A DNA stretch of 64,000 nt from a bacterium (GTDB lineage Bacteria > Bacillota > Bacilli > Lactobacillales > Streptococcaceae), in contig CAJNCW010000003.1 of assembly GCA_905221345.1 (NCBI GenBank), positions 124,001-188,000 of the forward strand, read 5' to 3'. The position numbers and the translations under genes were made by a program. Position 1 is the stretch's first letter. Each line of letters opens with the position of its first letter. Positions 18,493 to 27,539 of this stretch are shown one piece after another. The notes under the pieces were generated by a model that ran no database searches, was not told the DNA's origin, and was given only the letters and a program-made list of their open reading frames with translations.

Positions 18493-20357
18493 GTGATTTT
18501 ATCGTTGAAAAACTAAGTAAATCCGTCGGAGACAAGACCGTTTTTAAGGATATTTCCTTTATCATCCATGACCTAGACAGAATCGGTCTAATCGGTGTCA
18601 ATGGAACGGGTAAGACTACCCTTTTAGATGTTCTTTCAGGTATTTCTGGTTTTGATGGGGATATCAGTCCCTTTTCAGCTAAGAATGATTACCAGATTGG
18701 TTACTTGACTCAAAATCCTGATTTTGATGATAACAAGACTGTCTTGGATACGGTTCTGTCCAGCGACCTCAAGGAAATCCAGCTCATTCGTGAGTATGAG
18801 TTGATTATGCTCAACTACAGTGAGGACAAGCAGGCGCGTCTGGAACGTGTCATGGCAGAGATGGACTCTCTCCAAGCTTGGGAAATCGAGAGTCAGGTCA
18901 AGACGGTTCTCAGCAAGTTGGGTATTCAGGACTTATCCACTCCAGTTGGGGAACTGTCAGGTGGTCTGAGAAGACGGATCCAGTTGGCGCAAGTTCTTCT
19001 TGGTAATCACGATCTCTTGCTTCTGGACGAGCCTACCAACCATCTGGATATTGCGACTATTGAGTGGCTGACCCTTTTTTTGAAAAGTTCCAAGAAGACC
19101 GTTCTCTTCATCACCCACGATCGTTATTTCTTAGACGCGTTGTCAACACGGGTTTTCGAGTTGGATCGAGCTGGATTGACGGAATATCAGGGAAATTATC
19201 AGGACTATGTTCGTCTTAAGGCGGAACAGGATGAGCGTGATGCGACTCTTCTCCACAAAAAAGAACAACTTTATAAGCAAGAATTGGCCTGGATGCGTAG
19301 ACAACCGCAGGCGCGTGCGACCAAGCAACAGGCTCGTATCAATCGTTTCCATGATCTGAAGAAGGAAGTTTCAGGCGGTGTTGCTGATACAGACTTGACC
19401 ATGAACTTTGAAACCAGTCGGATTGGGAAAAAAGGCATCGAGTTTCAGAATGTTTCCTTCGCCTATGAAAACAAGCCCATTTTGCAAGATTTTAATCTAT
19501 TGGTGCAAGCCAAAGACCGTATCGGAATCGTTGGGGACAACGGTGTCGGGAAGTCAACTCTGCTTAATCTCATCGCAGGAAGTCTTGAGCCGACTAAAGG
19601 TCAAGTTATCATCGGTGAGACGGTTCGCATCGCCTATTTTTCTCAACAAATTGAAGGTTTGGATGAAAGCAAACGGGTTATCAATTACCTGCAGGAAGTA
19701 GCAGAAGAGGTTAAGACCAGTGGTGGTTCTACGACTTCCATTGCAGAGTTGCTAGAGCAGTTTCTCTTCCCACGTTCGACGCATGGAACCTTGATTGAGA
19801 AATTGTCAGGTGGAGAGAAAAAACGCCTTTATCTTCTCAAATTGCTCTTGGAAAAACCAAATGTTCTTCTTTTGGACGAGCCGACCAATGACCTAGATAT
19901 TGCGACCTTGACAGTCTTGGAAAATTTCTTGCAGGGATTTGCGGGTCCTGTCTTGACAGTTAGCCACGACCGTTATTTCCTGGATAAGGTAGCGACCAAG
20001 ATTCTCGCTTTTGAAGATGGCAAGATTCGTCCTTTCTTTGGCCATTACACCGACTATCTTGATGAAAAAGTCTTTGAAACAGAGATGGCCAATCAAATTC
20101 AAAAGGCCGAAAAGGAAAAAGTGGTCAAGGTCCGTGAAGATAAGAAACGCATGACCTACCAAGAAAAGCAGGAGTGGGCAAGCATTGAAGGCGATATTGA
20201 AGCCTTGGAAAATCGTATCGCTGCTATTGAAGAAGAGATGCAGGCAAATGGCTCTGACTTTGGCAAACTGGCGACGCTTCAGAAAGAGCTAGATGAGAAA
20301 AACGAAGAACTCCTTGAAAAATACGAACGCTATGAATACCTAAGTGAGTTGGCATGA
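18489..20357 (+). CDS. ABC-F family ATPase (Uup-like)
   Basis: 622 residues with two ABC domains and no membrane part. Walker [10 protein letters not shown] (about 36) and GDNGVGKST (about 349); signatures LSGGLRRR and LSGGEKKR; Walker [12 protein letters not shown] and [12 protein letters not shown] linker of about 80 charged residues separates the domains and a C-terminal coiled coil (about 540-622) is Uup-like. ABC-F proteins act on ribosomes or DNA rather than transport. It is more like housekeeping Uup than the antibiotic-protection members, judging by the C-terminal coil. Confidence 0.9.
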   Translation: MSDFIVEKLSKSVGDKTVFKDISFIIHDLDRIGLIGVNGTGKTTLLDVLSGISGFDGDISPFSAKNDYQIGYLTQNPDFDDNKTVLDTVLSSDLKEIQLIREYELIMLNYSEDKQARLERVMAEMDSLQAWEIESQVKTVLSKLGIQDLSTPVGELSGGLRRRIQLAQVLLGNHDLLLLDEPTNHLDIATIEWLTLFLKSSKKTVLFITHDRYFLDALSTRVFELDRAGLTEYQGNYQDYVRLKAEQDERDATLLHKKEQLYKQELAWMRRQPQARATKQQARINRFHDLKKEVSGGVADTDLTMNFETSRIGKKGIEFQNVSFAYENKPILQDFNLLVQAKDRIGIVGDNGVGKSTLLNLIAGSLEPTKGQVIIGETVRIAYFSQQIEGLDESKRVINYLQEVAEEVKTSGGSTTSIAELLEQFLFPRSTHGTLIEKLSGGEKKRLYLLKLLLEKPNVLLLDEPTNDLDIATLTVLENFLQGFAGPVLTVSHDRYFLDKVATKILAFEDGKIRPFFGHYTDYLDEKVFETEMANQIQKAEKEKVVKVREDKKRMTYQEKQEWASIEGDIEALENRIAAIEEEMQANGSDFGKLATLQKELDEKNEELLEKYERYEYLSELA

Positions 20358-20953
20358 TGGAAGAAAAAGTCATTAAACGTAGTCCCAAGAAAATCATTTG
20401 GAATACCTTGTTCGGTCTTTTCGTCTTGTTACCTCTATCTTATCTCTATTCGTATTCGGAAAAGGGGAGCAAACTTCATGCGATAAGTCTTTTGTTTATG
20501 CTGGTTGTCCTCTTTTGTGCTGGAGTAATCATTTATCAGACATACAGACTGTTAAGCTTGGATAAGGAGTATTTGAGATGCACAGTTGAGGGGTTTTACT
20601 ACAAACCAAACCCAAAGAAACCCAGTCATTTCTATGCTTGGGCAGATGTAGAGGAATTTTCCTTCTCTCGGATTGGAGGAAAGTATAGGAATTCCTATCG
20701 GATTGAAGTTTATTTTAAAAACAAGGAAAATGTGAAATCCCAATCACTTCTAGCTCTACTGAAGAGAAGGTGTTTCCCTTTTCATCCGTCAGCAGATTTG
20801 ATCATCCCTATCATTCTACTAGATGTAGATTTTCCTGAAAGGGTCTATGAGATCATGAAGTACTATGAAAGAGAATGGCGCATCGCACAAAATCGTCAAG
20901 CAAGAAAAAAGGCAAAACAAGCTTCGAAAAGCAAATCTTCCAAACCGTCATAG
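20354..20953 (+). CDS. Uncharacterised membrane protein
   Basis: 199 residues, not recognised. Two hydrophobic helices (about 14-31 and 38-61) are followed by a soluble domain of about 110 residues with a PH-like look (a strand-rich YAWADVEEFSFSR segment) and a very basic Lys/Ser tail. The start overlaps the ABC-F stop (ATGATGG). Position suggests co-expression with cca and the ABC-F gene, but that gives no clear role. Confidence 0.7.
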   Translation: MMEEKVIKRSPKKIIWNTLFGLFVLLPLSYLYSYSEKGSKLHAISLLFMLVVLFCAGVIIYQTYRLLSLDKEYLRCTVEGFYYKPNPKKPSHFYAWADVEEFSFSRIGGKYRNSYRIEVYFKNKENVKSQSLLALLKRRCFPFHPSADLIIPIILLDVDFPERVYEIMKYYEREWRIAQNRQARKKAKQASKSKSSKPS

Positions 20954-20980
20954 TCTGTCTTTGCTTAAAGTAGAATAATC

Positions 20981-21008
20981 AAAAAGACCCTATCCACTGG
21001 ATAGGGTC
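20981..21008 (-). terminator. Terminator at the mntE end
   Basis: Perfect 10-bp stem GACCCTATCC/GGATAGGGTC (20986-20995, 20999-21008) with loop ACT. On the minus strand it is followed by a T5 run; on the plus strand the tract is weaker. It overlaps the mntE stop codon. Confidence 0.88.
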
Positions 21009-22200
21009 ATTGTTTGTCTTCTTTTTTAGTTTCCTGGTGGAAAATATTTTGCCAAGTCTCATGGCGACGCCAGATACTAGTGTGGACGATGCCATCTAGC
21101 TCATAGCAAATGAGTTTGGTTTTTTGACTAATGGAAGTAATCTGAATGTCCTTAATTGCAGCTTTAAGTTCTTTCTCAGCTTGATAGGACAACTTATCCA
21201 TCTGCTCTCCATCTTGACGGATATAGAGAAAGTCCTCAGCAAGGAGTTCTTCGAGTTGATTGCCTTGGTCAATCAATTGCTCGCGCATGAGTAGTTTTTT
21301 ATAGACATTGTCCAAAATTTCGTCTTCAGGCATAGGAGCAGGTTCGATATGGACATCGGTGTCAAAGACTCCAAAACGCTCTTCTAGCATGGATTCGACC
21401 TGGTCTGCTATTTCGTGACTTTCATAGACTGATAGGTCAGGATTCATCTCCAGCGTGATATCAAGGTAGATATTGCTACCGTAGGTGCGCCCTCTTTGGG
21501 ACTTGACCTTACTAATCTTTGGAATCTCCATGATGGCCTTTTGGTAGTCCTCCAGCAGACGGTCATCAAAACCATCTGAAAGACTGAAGGAAGACTCGAT
21601 AAAGATATCATAGGCTGTCTTTAAGATAAAGAAGGTGATGATGATAGCGACCAATTTATCCACGATTGGATAATTAAAACTGCTGGCTAGGATGGCAATG
21701 GAAGTCCCAAGCGAGGTGACAGCATCGGAAAGATTGTCCTTGGCGGCAGCCTTTAGGGCCTTGGACTTGGATCTCTTACTGAGGCGTGTGTTATAGAGAT
21801 AAACAGCAAACATGACCGCTGCTGAAATGATTCCTAGAATCGCTCCCAAAGGATCAATAGGTGTTTGTTCCCGACTGAGGATTTTCTGAATGGTGTCCCG
21901 AAGCACATCAAAACCAACATAGAACATGATGATGGAAGTAATCAAGCTAGCCAAATCTTCAATCTTCCAGTGACCAAAGCGATGGTCACGGTCTGCAGGT
22001 TGGCGGGCCATCCGAATCCCAATCAAGAGGGCAACGTTTCCGATAATATCGGATACGTTGTTGAAACCATCTGCCACCAAACTGGAAGAATGCAGGAGGT
22101 GACCAGTTGCCAATTTTGCCGCAGACAAGAGGAGGTAGGTTGAAATACTGATAATGGCTCCACGTTCTGCCAATTTGAGATTTGACATGGATTGGTTCAT
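21007..22200 (-). CDS. mntE: CDF family cation exporter, likely manganese exporter MntE
   Basis: 397 residues: about six membrane helices in the first 210 residues, then a cytoplasmic CDF C-terminal domain and an extra tail of about 100 residues. Metal-site motifs DGFNNVSD (helix 2) and DNLSDAV (helix 5) are present. The pneumococcal Mn2+ exporter MntE is a CDF protein of this size encoded divergently from the same P-type ATPase, which is why I give that symbol. AAGGAAG precedes the ATG. Mn specificity is inference from family and locus. Confidence 0.88.
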   Translation of the reverse strand: MNQSMSNLKLAERGAIISISTYLLLSAAKLATGHLLHSSSLVADGFNNVSDIIGNVALLIGIRMARQPADRDHRFGHWKIEDLASLITSIIMFYVGFDVLRDTIQKILSREQTPIDPLGAILGIISAAVMFAVYLYNTRLSKRSKSKALKAAAKDNLSDAVTSLGTSIAILASSFNYPIVDKLVAIIITFFILKTAYDIFIESSFSLSDGFDDRLLEDYQKAIMEIPKISKVKSQRGRTYGSNIYLDITLEMNPDLSVYESHEIADQVESMLEERFGVFDTDVHIEPAPMPEDEILDNVYKKLLMREQLIDQGNQLEELLAEDFLYIRQDGEQMDKLSYQAEKELKAAIKDIQITSISQKTKLICYELDGIVHTSIWRRHETWQNIFHQETKKEDKQ

Positions 22201-22233
22201 CGGGCTTCCTTTCTAGTCATATAGTATTCTACC

Positions 22234-22262
22234 ATTATACTGGTTTTCAAGGGAAAATTCAA
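22234..22262 (-). promoter_or_regulatory. mntE promoter
   Basis: Minus strand TTGAAT (22257-22262), 17-base spacer, TATAAT (22234-22239). Short leader of about 27 bases to the ATG at 22200. Confidence 0.65.
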
Positions 22263-22292
22263 ATTTAGTCTTGTTTCATCGGATTTAAACCC

Positions 22293-22320
22293 TTGAAAAC
22301 TTTTCAAATTTTGATATAAT
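22293..22320 (+). promoter_or_regulatory. mgtA promoter
   Basis: TTGAAA (22293-22298), 16-base spacer, extended TGaTATAAT (hexamer 22315-22320). The transcript would start at about 22327, just at the 5' end of the riboswitch. Confidence 0.75.
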
Positions 22321-22324
22321 AGTA

Positions 22325-22418
22325 CTACTCAAGGGAGTAGCTGGCAGAAACCTGTGATAGTGTCGTCATTCCGAATTGTATACTGAAAAGTATGTTTTCC
22401 GGCACTATCTTAAACAGC
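22325..22418 (+). promoter_or_regulatory. yybP-ykoY manganese riboswitch aptamer
   Basis: The stretch carries AAGGGAGTAGC, a GATAGTG/CACTATC pairing (22356-22362 with 22403-22409) and a TCGTCATTCCG segment, the pieces that make up the Mn2+ site of yybP-ykoY RNAs. It begins right after the mgtA promoter and is followed by an intrinsic terminator before the ATPase start. This class turns on Mn exporters when Mn2+ binds. Mn control of this streptococcal ATPase has been reported, from memory. It fills most of the 306-base gap between mntE and mgtA. Confidence 0.85.
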
Positions 22419-22449
22419 GAGACTTGTTATGATTAACAGGTCTCTTTTT
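22419..22449 (+). terminator. Riboswitch expression-platform terminator
   Basis: GAGACTTGTTA (22419-22429) pairs with TAACAGGTCTC (22434-22444) with one G-U, loop TGAT, then T5. It lies 57 bases before the mgtA ATG, so it must be opened for expression. Confidence 0.88.
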
Positions 22450-22506
22450 GTTTGTCATAAAACTAAAAGAGAACTTGTTTTGCACACAATGTCAAGGAGG
22501 AGACAC

Positions 22507-25203
22507 ATGTCAAAAGAACAAAAACGCCAAGCGTTTTATACTCAAAGTCCTGAAGAGGTCTTGAAGTCAGTTGAAGCAACTGAACAAGGTCTTTCGTCAA
22601 GCGAAGCACAGAAACGTCTAGCTGAATATGGACGCAATGAACTGGAAGAGGGTGAGAAAAAATCTCTCCTAGTCAAGTTTATCGAGCAATTTAAGGATTT
22701 GATGATTATCATCCTGATTGCTGCGGCTATCTTGTCAGTCGTAACTTCTGGTGGGGAAGATATCGCAGATGCCATCATTATCCTAGCCGTGGTTATCATC
22801 AACGCTGCCTTTGGTGTTTACCAAGAAGGAAAAGCAGAAGAAGCCATCGAAGCTCTCAAGTCTATGTCTAGTCCAGCTGCTCGCGTTATTCGTGATGGAC
22901 ACATGGCAGAGATTGATTCCAAAGAATTGGTGCCAGGAGATATCGTAGCTCTCGAAGCAGGTGATGTGGTACCAGCAGATTTACGTTTGCTAGAAGCTAA
23001 TTCTCTTAAAATCGAAGAAGCAGCTTTGACAGGTGAGTCAGTTCCAGTTGAAAAAGACTTGACCGTAGAACTCGCTGCCGATGCTGGTATTGGTGACCGT
23101 GTCAATATGGCCTTCCAAAACTCAAACGTGACTTATGGTCGTGGTCTTGGTGTTGTTGTCAATACAGGTATGTATACTGAAGTGGGTCATATCGCTGGCA
23201 TGCTCCAAGATGCGGATGAGACAGACACGCCACTCAAACAAAACTTGAACAACCTTTCTAAGGTCTTGACCTACGCTATCTTGGTCATTGCCCTTGTTAC
23301 TTTTGTAGTTGGAGTCTTCATTCAAGGTAAAGATCCACTTGGTGAGTTGATGACATCTGTTGCGCTTGCTGTTGCAGCTATTCCAGAAGGACTCCCAGCT
23401 ATCGTGACGATCGTTCTTGCCCTAGGTACTCAAGTTTTGGCTAAACGAAACTCTATCGTTCGTAAGTTACCAGCAGTAGAAACGCTTGGTTCAACAGAAA
23501 TCATCGCTTCTGATAAGACTGGTACGCTTACCATGAACAAGATGACAGTCGAGAAAGTCTTCTATGACGCAGTCCTACATGACTCAGCTGATGATATTGA
23601 ACTTGGCTTGGACATGCCACTACTTCGTTCAGTTGTCTTGGCCAACGATACCAAGATTGATGCTGAAGGAAACCTGATCGGGGATCCAACGGAAACAGCC
23701 TTCATCCAGTATGCCTTGGACAAGGGCTACGATGTTAAAGGGTTCTTAGAGAAATATCCTCGTGTAGCTGAATTGCCGTTTGACTCAGATCGTAAACTCA
23801 TGTCGACAGTTCACCCATTGCCAGATGGTAAATTCCTCGTGGCAGTCAAAGGGGCTCCAGATCAACTTTTGAAACGTTGTGTTGCTCGTGATAAAGCTGG
23901 AGATGTTGCTCCGATTGATGAGAAAGTCACTGAATTAATCCATACAAACAACTCTGACATGGCTCACCAAGCTCTGCGTGTTCTTGCGGGTGCTTATAAG
24001 ATTATCGATAGTATTCCAGAAAATCCTACTTCTGAAGAACTTGAAAACAACTTGATCTTTACTGGTTTGATTGGGATGATTGACCCTGAACGTGCCGAAG
24101 CAGCAGAAGCTGTTCGTGTGGCTAAGGAAGCGGGAATCCGTCCAATCATGATCACTGGTGACCACCAAGATACAGCAGAAGCTATTGCTAAACGTTTGGG
24201 AATTATCGACGAAAATGACTCGGAAGACCATGTTTTGACTGGTGCTGAGCTTAACGAACTTTCAGATGAAGAATTTGAAAAAGTCGTTGGTCAATACTCT
24301 GTTTATGCGCGTGTATCTCCAGAACACAAGGTTCGTATCGTGAAAGCTTGGCAAAATCAAGGTAAGGTCGTTGCCATGACAGGTGACGGTGTTAATGACG
24401 CTCCAGCTCTGAAAACAGCCGATATCGGTATCGGTATGGGAATCACTGGTACTGAGGTTTCTAAGGGAGCTTCTGACATGATCCTTGCGGATGATAACTT
24501 TGCGACCATTATCGTCGCAGTTGAAGAAGGACGTAAGGTCTTCTCAAACATTCAAAAGACTATTCAGTACTTGCTTTCTGCCAATACAGCTGAAGTATTA
24601 ACCATCTTCTTATCAACCTTGTTTGGTTGGGATGTCTTACAGCCAGTTCATCTTTTGTGGATCAACTTAGTAACAGATACCTTCCCAGCTATCGCTCTTG
24701 GTGTTGAGCCAGCTGAGCCAGGTGTTATGACCCACAAACCACGTGGACGCAAATCAAGCTTCTTCTCAGGTGGGGTCATGAGTTCTATCATTTATCAAGG
24801 TGTACTCCAAGGGGCACTCGTCTTGACTGTTTATGGACTTGCTCTTGCCTATCCAGTCCATGTAGGAGACAACCAAGCAATTCATGCGGATGCCCTCACC
24901 ATGGCCTTTGCAACACTTGGTTTGATTCAGCTCTTCCATGCCTACAATGTCAAGTCTGTTTACCAATCCATCTTGACAGTCGGACCATTCAAGTCTAAGA
25001 CCTTCAACTGGTCTATCTTGGTATCCTTCATCCTCTTGATGGCAACAATCGTCGTAGAACCACTTGAAGGTATATTCCATGTTACCAAACTAGATTTGTC
25101 ACAATGGGGAATTGTCATGGCTGGAAGCTTCTCAATGATATTTATCGTCGAAATCGTCAAGTTTGTTCAACGTAAACTTGGTCTTGATAAGAACGCAATT
25201 TAA
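22507..25203 (+). CDS. mgtA: P2-type cation ATPase (CaxP/MgtA, Ca2+/Mn2+ exporter)
   Basis: 898 residues with the full P-type plan: actuator motif LTGESVPVEK, AAIPEGLP in helix 4, phosphorylation site SDKTGTLT, KGAPDQLL in the nucleotide domain, and MTGDGVNDAPALK. Similarity to SERCA-type pumps and the pneumococcal protein called CaxP or MgtA is strong. The frame is open upstream to 22429, but that would start inside the terminator; ATG 22507 has a near-perfect AAGGAGGAGA. It is controlled by the Mn riboswitch and pairs with mntE for Mn export. Confidence 0.93.
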   Translation: MSKEQKRQAFYTQSPEEVLKSVEATEQGLSSSEAQKRLAEYGRNELEEGEKKSLLVKFIEQFKDLMIIILIAAAILSVVTSGGEDIADAIIILAVVIINAAFGVYQEGKAEEAIEALKSMSSPAARVIRDGHMAEIDSKELVPGDIVALEAGDVVPADLRLLEANSLKIEEAALTGESVPVEKDLTVELAADAGIGDRVNMAFQNSNVTYGRGLGVVVNTGMYTEVGHIAGMLQDADETDTPLKQNLNNLSKVLTYAILVIALVTFVVGVFIQGKDPLGELMTSVALAVAAIPEGLPAIVTIVLALGTQVLAKRNSIVRKLPAVETLGSTEIIASDKTGTLTMNKMTVEKVFYDAVLHDSADDIELGLDMPLLRSVVLANDTKIDAEGNLIGDPTETAFIQYALDKGYDVKGFLEKYPRVAELPFDSDRKLMSTVHPLPDGKFLVAVKGAPDQLLKRCVARDKAGDVAPIDEKVTELIHTNNSDMAHQALRVLAGAYKIIDSIPENPTSEELENNLIFTGLIGMIDPERAEAAEAVRVAKEAGIRPIMITGDHQDTAEAIAKRLGIIDENDSEDHVLTGAELNELSDEEFEKVVGQYSVYARVSPEHKVRIVKAWQNQGKVVAMTGDGVNDAPALKTADIGIGMGITGTEVSKGASDMILADDNFATIIVAVEEGRKVFSNIQKTIQYLLSANTAEVLTIFLSTLFGWDVLQPVHLLWINLVTDTFPAIALGVEPAEPGVMTHKPRGRKSSFFSGGVMSSIIYQGVLQGALVLTVYGLALAYPVHVGDNQAIHADALTMAFATLGLIQLFHAYNVKSVYQSILTVGPFKSKTFNWSILVSFILLMATIVVEPLEGIFHVTKLDLSQWGIVMAGSFSMIFIVEIVKFVQRKLGLDKNAI

Positions 25204-25207
25204 AAAG

Positions 25208-25233
25208 AAAGTCATCTTCGGATGACTTTTTTT
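25208..25233 (+). terminator. Terminator after mgtA
   Basis: AAAGTCATC/GATGACTTT around the stable tetraloop TTCG (25217-25220), then T7. Confidence 0.93.
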
Positions 25234-25270
25234 GCATTTGAGGGAAAGTACTAGAAGTCGCCTCCTTTTG

Positions 25271-25279
25271 TGCTATAAT
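25271..25279 (+). promoter_or_regulatory. def promoter (extended -10)
   Basis: TGcTATAAT, hexamer 25274-25279, 28 bases before the def start; no good -35. Confidence 0.5.
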
Positions 25280-25307
25280 AAAGTAAAATAGCAAGGAGTG
25301 AAAGAGA

Positions 25308-25718
25308 ATGGAAAAGAAAATTGTCCGAGATGTCTTATTCTTGTCGCAGGTCTCGAAACCTGCAAGTCAGGAAGACCTCTATCTGGCTAGAGATTTGCAG
25401 GATACCCTGCTAGCCAATCGCGAGACCTGTGTCGGTCTAGCAGCTAATATGATTGGCGTGCAGAAGCGCGTGATTATCTTTAATCTTGGTCTAGTTCCCA
25501 TGGTCATGTTTAATCCCGTTCTCCTTTCCTACAAAGAACCTTACGAGACAGAGGAAGGTTGTTTGTCCTTGACTGGGGTACGGCCAACGACTCGTTATGA
25601 AACGATTACGGTTTCCTATCGCGATAGCAAGTGGCAGGAGCAGACCATTACGCTAACAGGTTTTCCAGCTCAGATCTGCCAGCATGAACTGGATCATTTG
25701 GAAGGACGGATTATTTAG
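25308..25718 (+). CDS. def: Peptide deformylase-like protein (second def)
   Basis: 136 residues, shorter than the major ~200-residue streptococcal deformylase. All three metal motifs are intact: VGLAANMIG (in place of GxGxAAxQ), EEGCLSL with the metal Cys, and QHELDHLEG with the two His. The glutamine of motif 1 is replaced by Asn, as in other Def2-type proteins, so its activity on formyl-Met peptides may differ. AAGGAG precedes the ATG. The unrecognised membrane protein follows 11 bases later. Confidence 0.88.
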   Translation: MEKKIVRDVLFLSQVSKPASQEDLYLARDLQDTLLANRETCVGLAANMIGVQKRVIIFNLGLVPMVMFNPVLLSYKEPYETEEGCLSLTGVRPTTRYETITVSYRDSKWQEQTITLTGFPAQICQHELDHLEGRII

Positions 25719-25729
25719 GAGGAACGCAG

Positions 25730-27325
25730 ATGAAACGCATACTTTTTGAACTTGTTTTTATCGCAACGACCTGGTATATTTTTTTACCACCCTTCAATCT
25801 TACCAGTTGGGAATTCATCTTCTTTCTCTGTGGGCATCTGGTGGTGATGGGTATTTTGTTTAGTTTCCGAAAGGATACCAATCTCCTCAAAACTGTTCAT
25901 GTACGTCATGGCAAGGCTGCTAATGAACTCAATATAGAAGGGCTTCATTTTAATAAATTAGGTGGAGGATTGTTGTTGGCTGCAGGACTTATCTTTGCCC
26001 TTGCTGGTCTGGTAAGCCTAGTAACTTCTAGCTTTTTCCAAGCAAAAAATTATGCTAATGTGGTGTCTATCACAGAAAAAGATTTTAAAGATTTTCCTAA
26101 GAGTGATACCAGTAAGGTTCCAATCCTAGATCGGAGCACTGCAGAAAAGATCGGTGACCGTTACTTGGGCTCTCTGACGGATAAGGTATCCCAGTACGTA
26201 GCAGCAGATACTTATACCCAGCTGACGGTTGATGGCAAACCTTATCGGGTGACACCTTTGGAGTACGCCGATCCGATCAAATGGTTTAATAATCAGTCCA
26301 AGGGAATTGGTGAGTATATCAAGGTTGATATGGTGACAGGGAACGCTGAATTGGTAGACTTGAAAACACCGATGAAGTATTCAGACTCCGAGTATTTTAA
26401 CCGAGACGTCAAACGTCATCTTAGGATCAAGTACCCAACCAAGATTTTTAAAACGCCATCCTTTGAGGTGGATGATGAAGGCAATCCTTTCTATGTAGCA
26501 ACCGTTTATCAAAAGCAGTTTGGTCTAGGAGTCCCTCGTCCTTCGTCTGTTATTATCTTGGACGCCACAAATGGAGAAACCAAGGAATATAGCTTGGATG
26601 AAGTGCCAGAATGGGTGGACCGTGTCTATCCAGCTGAAGAAACCATTGAGCAAATAAACTACAACGGCAAGTATAAAGACGGCTTCTGGAATGCCTTGAT
26701 TTCTAAGAAAAACGTTACCCAAACGACAGAGGGCTATAACTATCTTTCTATCGGAAATGACATTTATCTCTACACAGGGGTGACTTCAGCCAATGCTGAC
26801 GAAAGCAATCTAGGATTTATCCTTGAAAATATGCGTACTGGTGAAATCACCAAGTACAACCTAGCTTCAGCAACCGAAGAATCTGCCCGTGCTTCCGCAG
26901 AAGGAGCAGTTCAAGAGAAGGCCTACAAGGCTACCTTCCCTATCCTTGTCAATCTCAATGACAAACCGCTCTATATCATGGGCTTGAAGGACAATGCAGG
27001 CTTGGTCAAGGAGTATGCATTGGTCGATGCAGTGGAGTACCAAAACGTCATAGTAGCAGCTACAGTAGATGAACTCCTCAGCAAGTATGCCAATAAAAAC
27101 GACCTCGAGCTGGATAATGAAACGGTAGAAAGTATCAAGGGAGTGGTTTCAGACCTTAAATCAGCTGTCATCAAAGGTGATACTGTCTACTTCTTTAAAG
27201 TTGATGGCAAGATTTATAAGGTCAAGGCTTCAGTGTCAGACGACCTTCCTTACCTTGAAAATGGTCAATCCTTCGAAGGTCAAGTTGGAAAAGATAATTA
27301 TCTCAAGACCTTTAAAGTCAAGTAA
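25730..27325 (+). CDS. Uncharacterised membrane-anchored protein, 531 aa
   Basis: I do not recognise the family. The first ~110 residues hold three hydrophobic helices (about 7-24, 28-44 and 82-104); the rest appears to be a large extracellular domain. It contains two similar beta-type blocks (DATNGETKEYSLDE and ENMRTGEITKYNLAS) that look like repeats of a PepSY- or DUF-like strand pattern, but I would not name a domain. No cysteines form an obvious motif and no wall-anchor signal is present. AGGAGGAACGCAG precedes the ATG. Probably co-transcribed with def. Confidence 0.75.
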   Translation: MKRILFELVFIATTWYIFLPPFNLTSWEFIFFLCGHLVVMGILFSFRKDTNLLKTVHVRHGKAANELNIEGLHFNKLGGGLLLAAGLIFALAGLVSLVTSSFFQAKNYANVVSITEKDFKDFPKSDTSKVPILDRSTAEKIGDRYLGSLTDKVSQYVAADTYTQLTVDGKPYRVTPLEYADPIKWFNNQSKGIGEYIKVDMVTGNAELVDLKTPMKYSDSEYFNRDVKRHLRIKYPTKIFKTPSFEVDDEGNPFYVATVYQKQFGLGVPRPSSVIILDATNGETKEYSLDEVPEWVDRVYPAEETIEQINYNGKYKDGFWNALISKKNVTQTTEGYNYLSIGNDIYLYTGVTSANADESNLGFILENMRTGEITKYNLASATEESARASAEGAVQEKAYKATFPILVNLNDKPLYIMGLKDNAGLVKEYALVDAVEYQNVIVAATVDELLSKYANKNDLELDNETVESIKGVVSDLKSAVIKGDTVYFFKVDGKIYKVKASVSDDLPYLENGQSFEGQVGKDNYLKTFKVK

Positions 27326-27328
27326 AAG

Positions 27329-27490
27329 AAGAGTCTGGGACAAAAGTCTAACCTTAAATATAAAAAGCGAACAAAACGAGTTATCTGACACTCAGAATTC
27401 TGTCTTGTTCGCTTTTTTTTCTAATCTATAGATTCTAAAAATTTATAATAAGGAATTTCTAAAATCAAAATCTTTTTGTCCCAGACTCTT
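27329..27490. repeat. Nested inverted-repeat element, 162 bp
   Basis: Perfect 17-base terminal inverted repeats AAGAGTCTGGGACAAAA (27329-27345) and its complement (27474-27490). Inside lies a second perfect 13-bp inverted repeat AAAAAGCGAACAA/TTGTTCGCTTTTT (27362-27374 and 27405-27417) with a 30-base loop and a T8 run, which works as a terminator for the upstream gene. No reading frame is inside. It starts 3 bases after the stop of the 531-residue protein and fills most of the gap to yaaA. Possibly a mobile miniature element or a SPRITE-type repeat. Confidence 0.7.
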
Positions 27491-27504
27491 TCAGGATGAA
27501 ATTC

Positions 27505-27533
27505 TTGGTCGTGGTTGAAAAATATGCTACACT
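27505..27533 (+). promoter_or_regulatory. yaaA promoter, leaderless geometry
   Basis: TTGGTC (27505-27510), 17-base spacer, extended -10 TGcTACACT (hexamer 27528-27533). The A of the yaaA ATG is the seventh base after the -10, and there is no ribosome site. Confidence 0.55.
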
Positions 27534-27539
27534 AACAAT

